A DNA stretch of 6,552 nucleotides. Source: Candidatus Lambdaproteobacteria bacterium (lineage in GTDB: Bacteria > SAR324 > NAC60-12). The stretch is from the NCBI GenBank assembly GCA_012964265.1, contig DTUH01000295.1:1-6552 (forward strand), in the 5' to 3' direction. This document shows, one piece after another, positions 6,430-6,552 of this stretch (positions are counted from its first letter, which is position 1; every line of letters begins with the position of its first letter). Under the pieces are notes generated by a model, which was not told the origin of the DNA, ran no database searches, and was given only the letters and a program-made list of their open reading frames with translations. Position numbers and translations under genes: made by a program.

Positions 6430-6515
6430 CTTGTCATTTCGAGCGAAGCGAGAAATCTTGCCTAAGCGACCACTCTAAAGTCAATAAGATCTCTCTCTAC
6501 GCTCGAAATGACAAG
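6430..6515. repeat. Long imperfect inverted repeat (REP/MITE-like intergenic element)
   Basis: The arms at 6430-6459 and 6486-6515 are complementary at 27 of 30 positions, with the outer 16 bases (CTTGTCATTTCGAGCG and its complement) perfect, around a 26-base centre. Transcribed on either strand, this would fold into a long hairpin. The word GTCATTTCGAGCGAAGCGAG resembles a repeat I recall as dispersed between genes in many Bacteroidota, Chlorobiota and Balneolota genomes; that recollection is unchecked. There is no T-run directly after the right arm, so an ordinary intrinsic terminator is unlikely, though it could still act as a transcript-end or mRNA-stabilising structure. No transposase or clear target duplication flanks it. 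The inverted repeat itself is certain; the element class is inferred. Confidence 0.85.
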
Positions 6516-6552
6516 ACATACGATCTTAATGACGGTGTGGAGTTAAGTTTTT

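Noticed and set aside
6430..6515. Inverted repeat read as an intrinsic terminator
   Set aside because: The 26-base centre and the absence of a T-run after either arm do not fit; a dispersed repeat element explains the length better.

Overview
The window reads as chromosomal DNA of a Gram-negative-type bacterium of moderate GC content. It holds five protein-coding genes, all of recognisable enzyme families, separated by AT-rich gaps. None of the five starts has a good Shine-Dalgarno sequence. A palindromic element near the right edge resembles a repeat I associate with Bacteroidota, Chlorobiota and Balneolota genomes. Together these suggest that broad group, but no gene here fixes the taxonomy, so the assignment is a weak inference.

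Layout: positions 1-964 (minus strand) hold the N-terminal two thirds of an amidase-signature hydrolase that runs off the left edge. A 294-base AT-rich divergent intergenic region (965-1258) follows. Then, on the plus strand, come a second complete amidase-signature enzyme of a different subfamily (1259-2710), a stand-alone class I glutamine amidotransferase (2918-3625), an alkaline-phosphatase-superfamily hydrolase of the phosphonate monoester hydrolase / type I sulfatase group (3662-5239), and a class I SAM-dependent methyltransferase (5511-6290). A long imperfect inverted repeat (6430-6515) closes the window.

How the genes may work together: the amidotransferase and the sulfatase-like enzyme are 36 bases apart and are probably co-transcribed. 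The two amidases flank a shared control region and are probably regulated together. All five products lack signal peptides and membrane segments and should be cytoplasmic. Two C-N hydrolases, a glutaminase-type amidotransferase and a sulfate/phosphonate-ester hydrolase fit a small catabolic or detoxification module for amide- and ester-linked small molecules. The substrate cannot be read from the sequence, and no transporter, regulator or formylglycine-generating enzyme lies in the window. The methyltransferase is set apart by a 271-base gap and may be unrelated.

I see no phage, CRISPR, toxin-antitoxin, tRNA, rRNA or transposase signal. The points most worth a second look are an altered catalytic motif in the sulfatase-like enzyme, the composition of the enzyme cluster, the palindromic repeat, and an orphan coding-like stretch just upstream of the amidotransferase.
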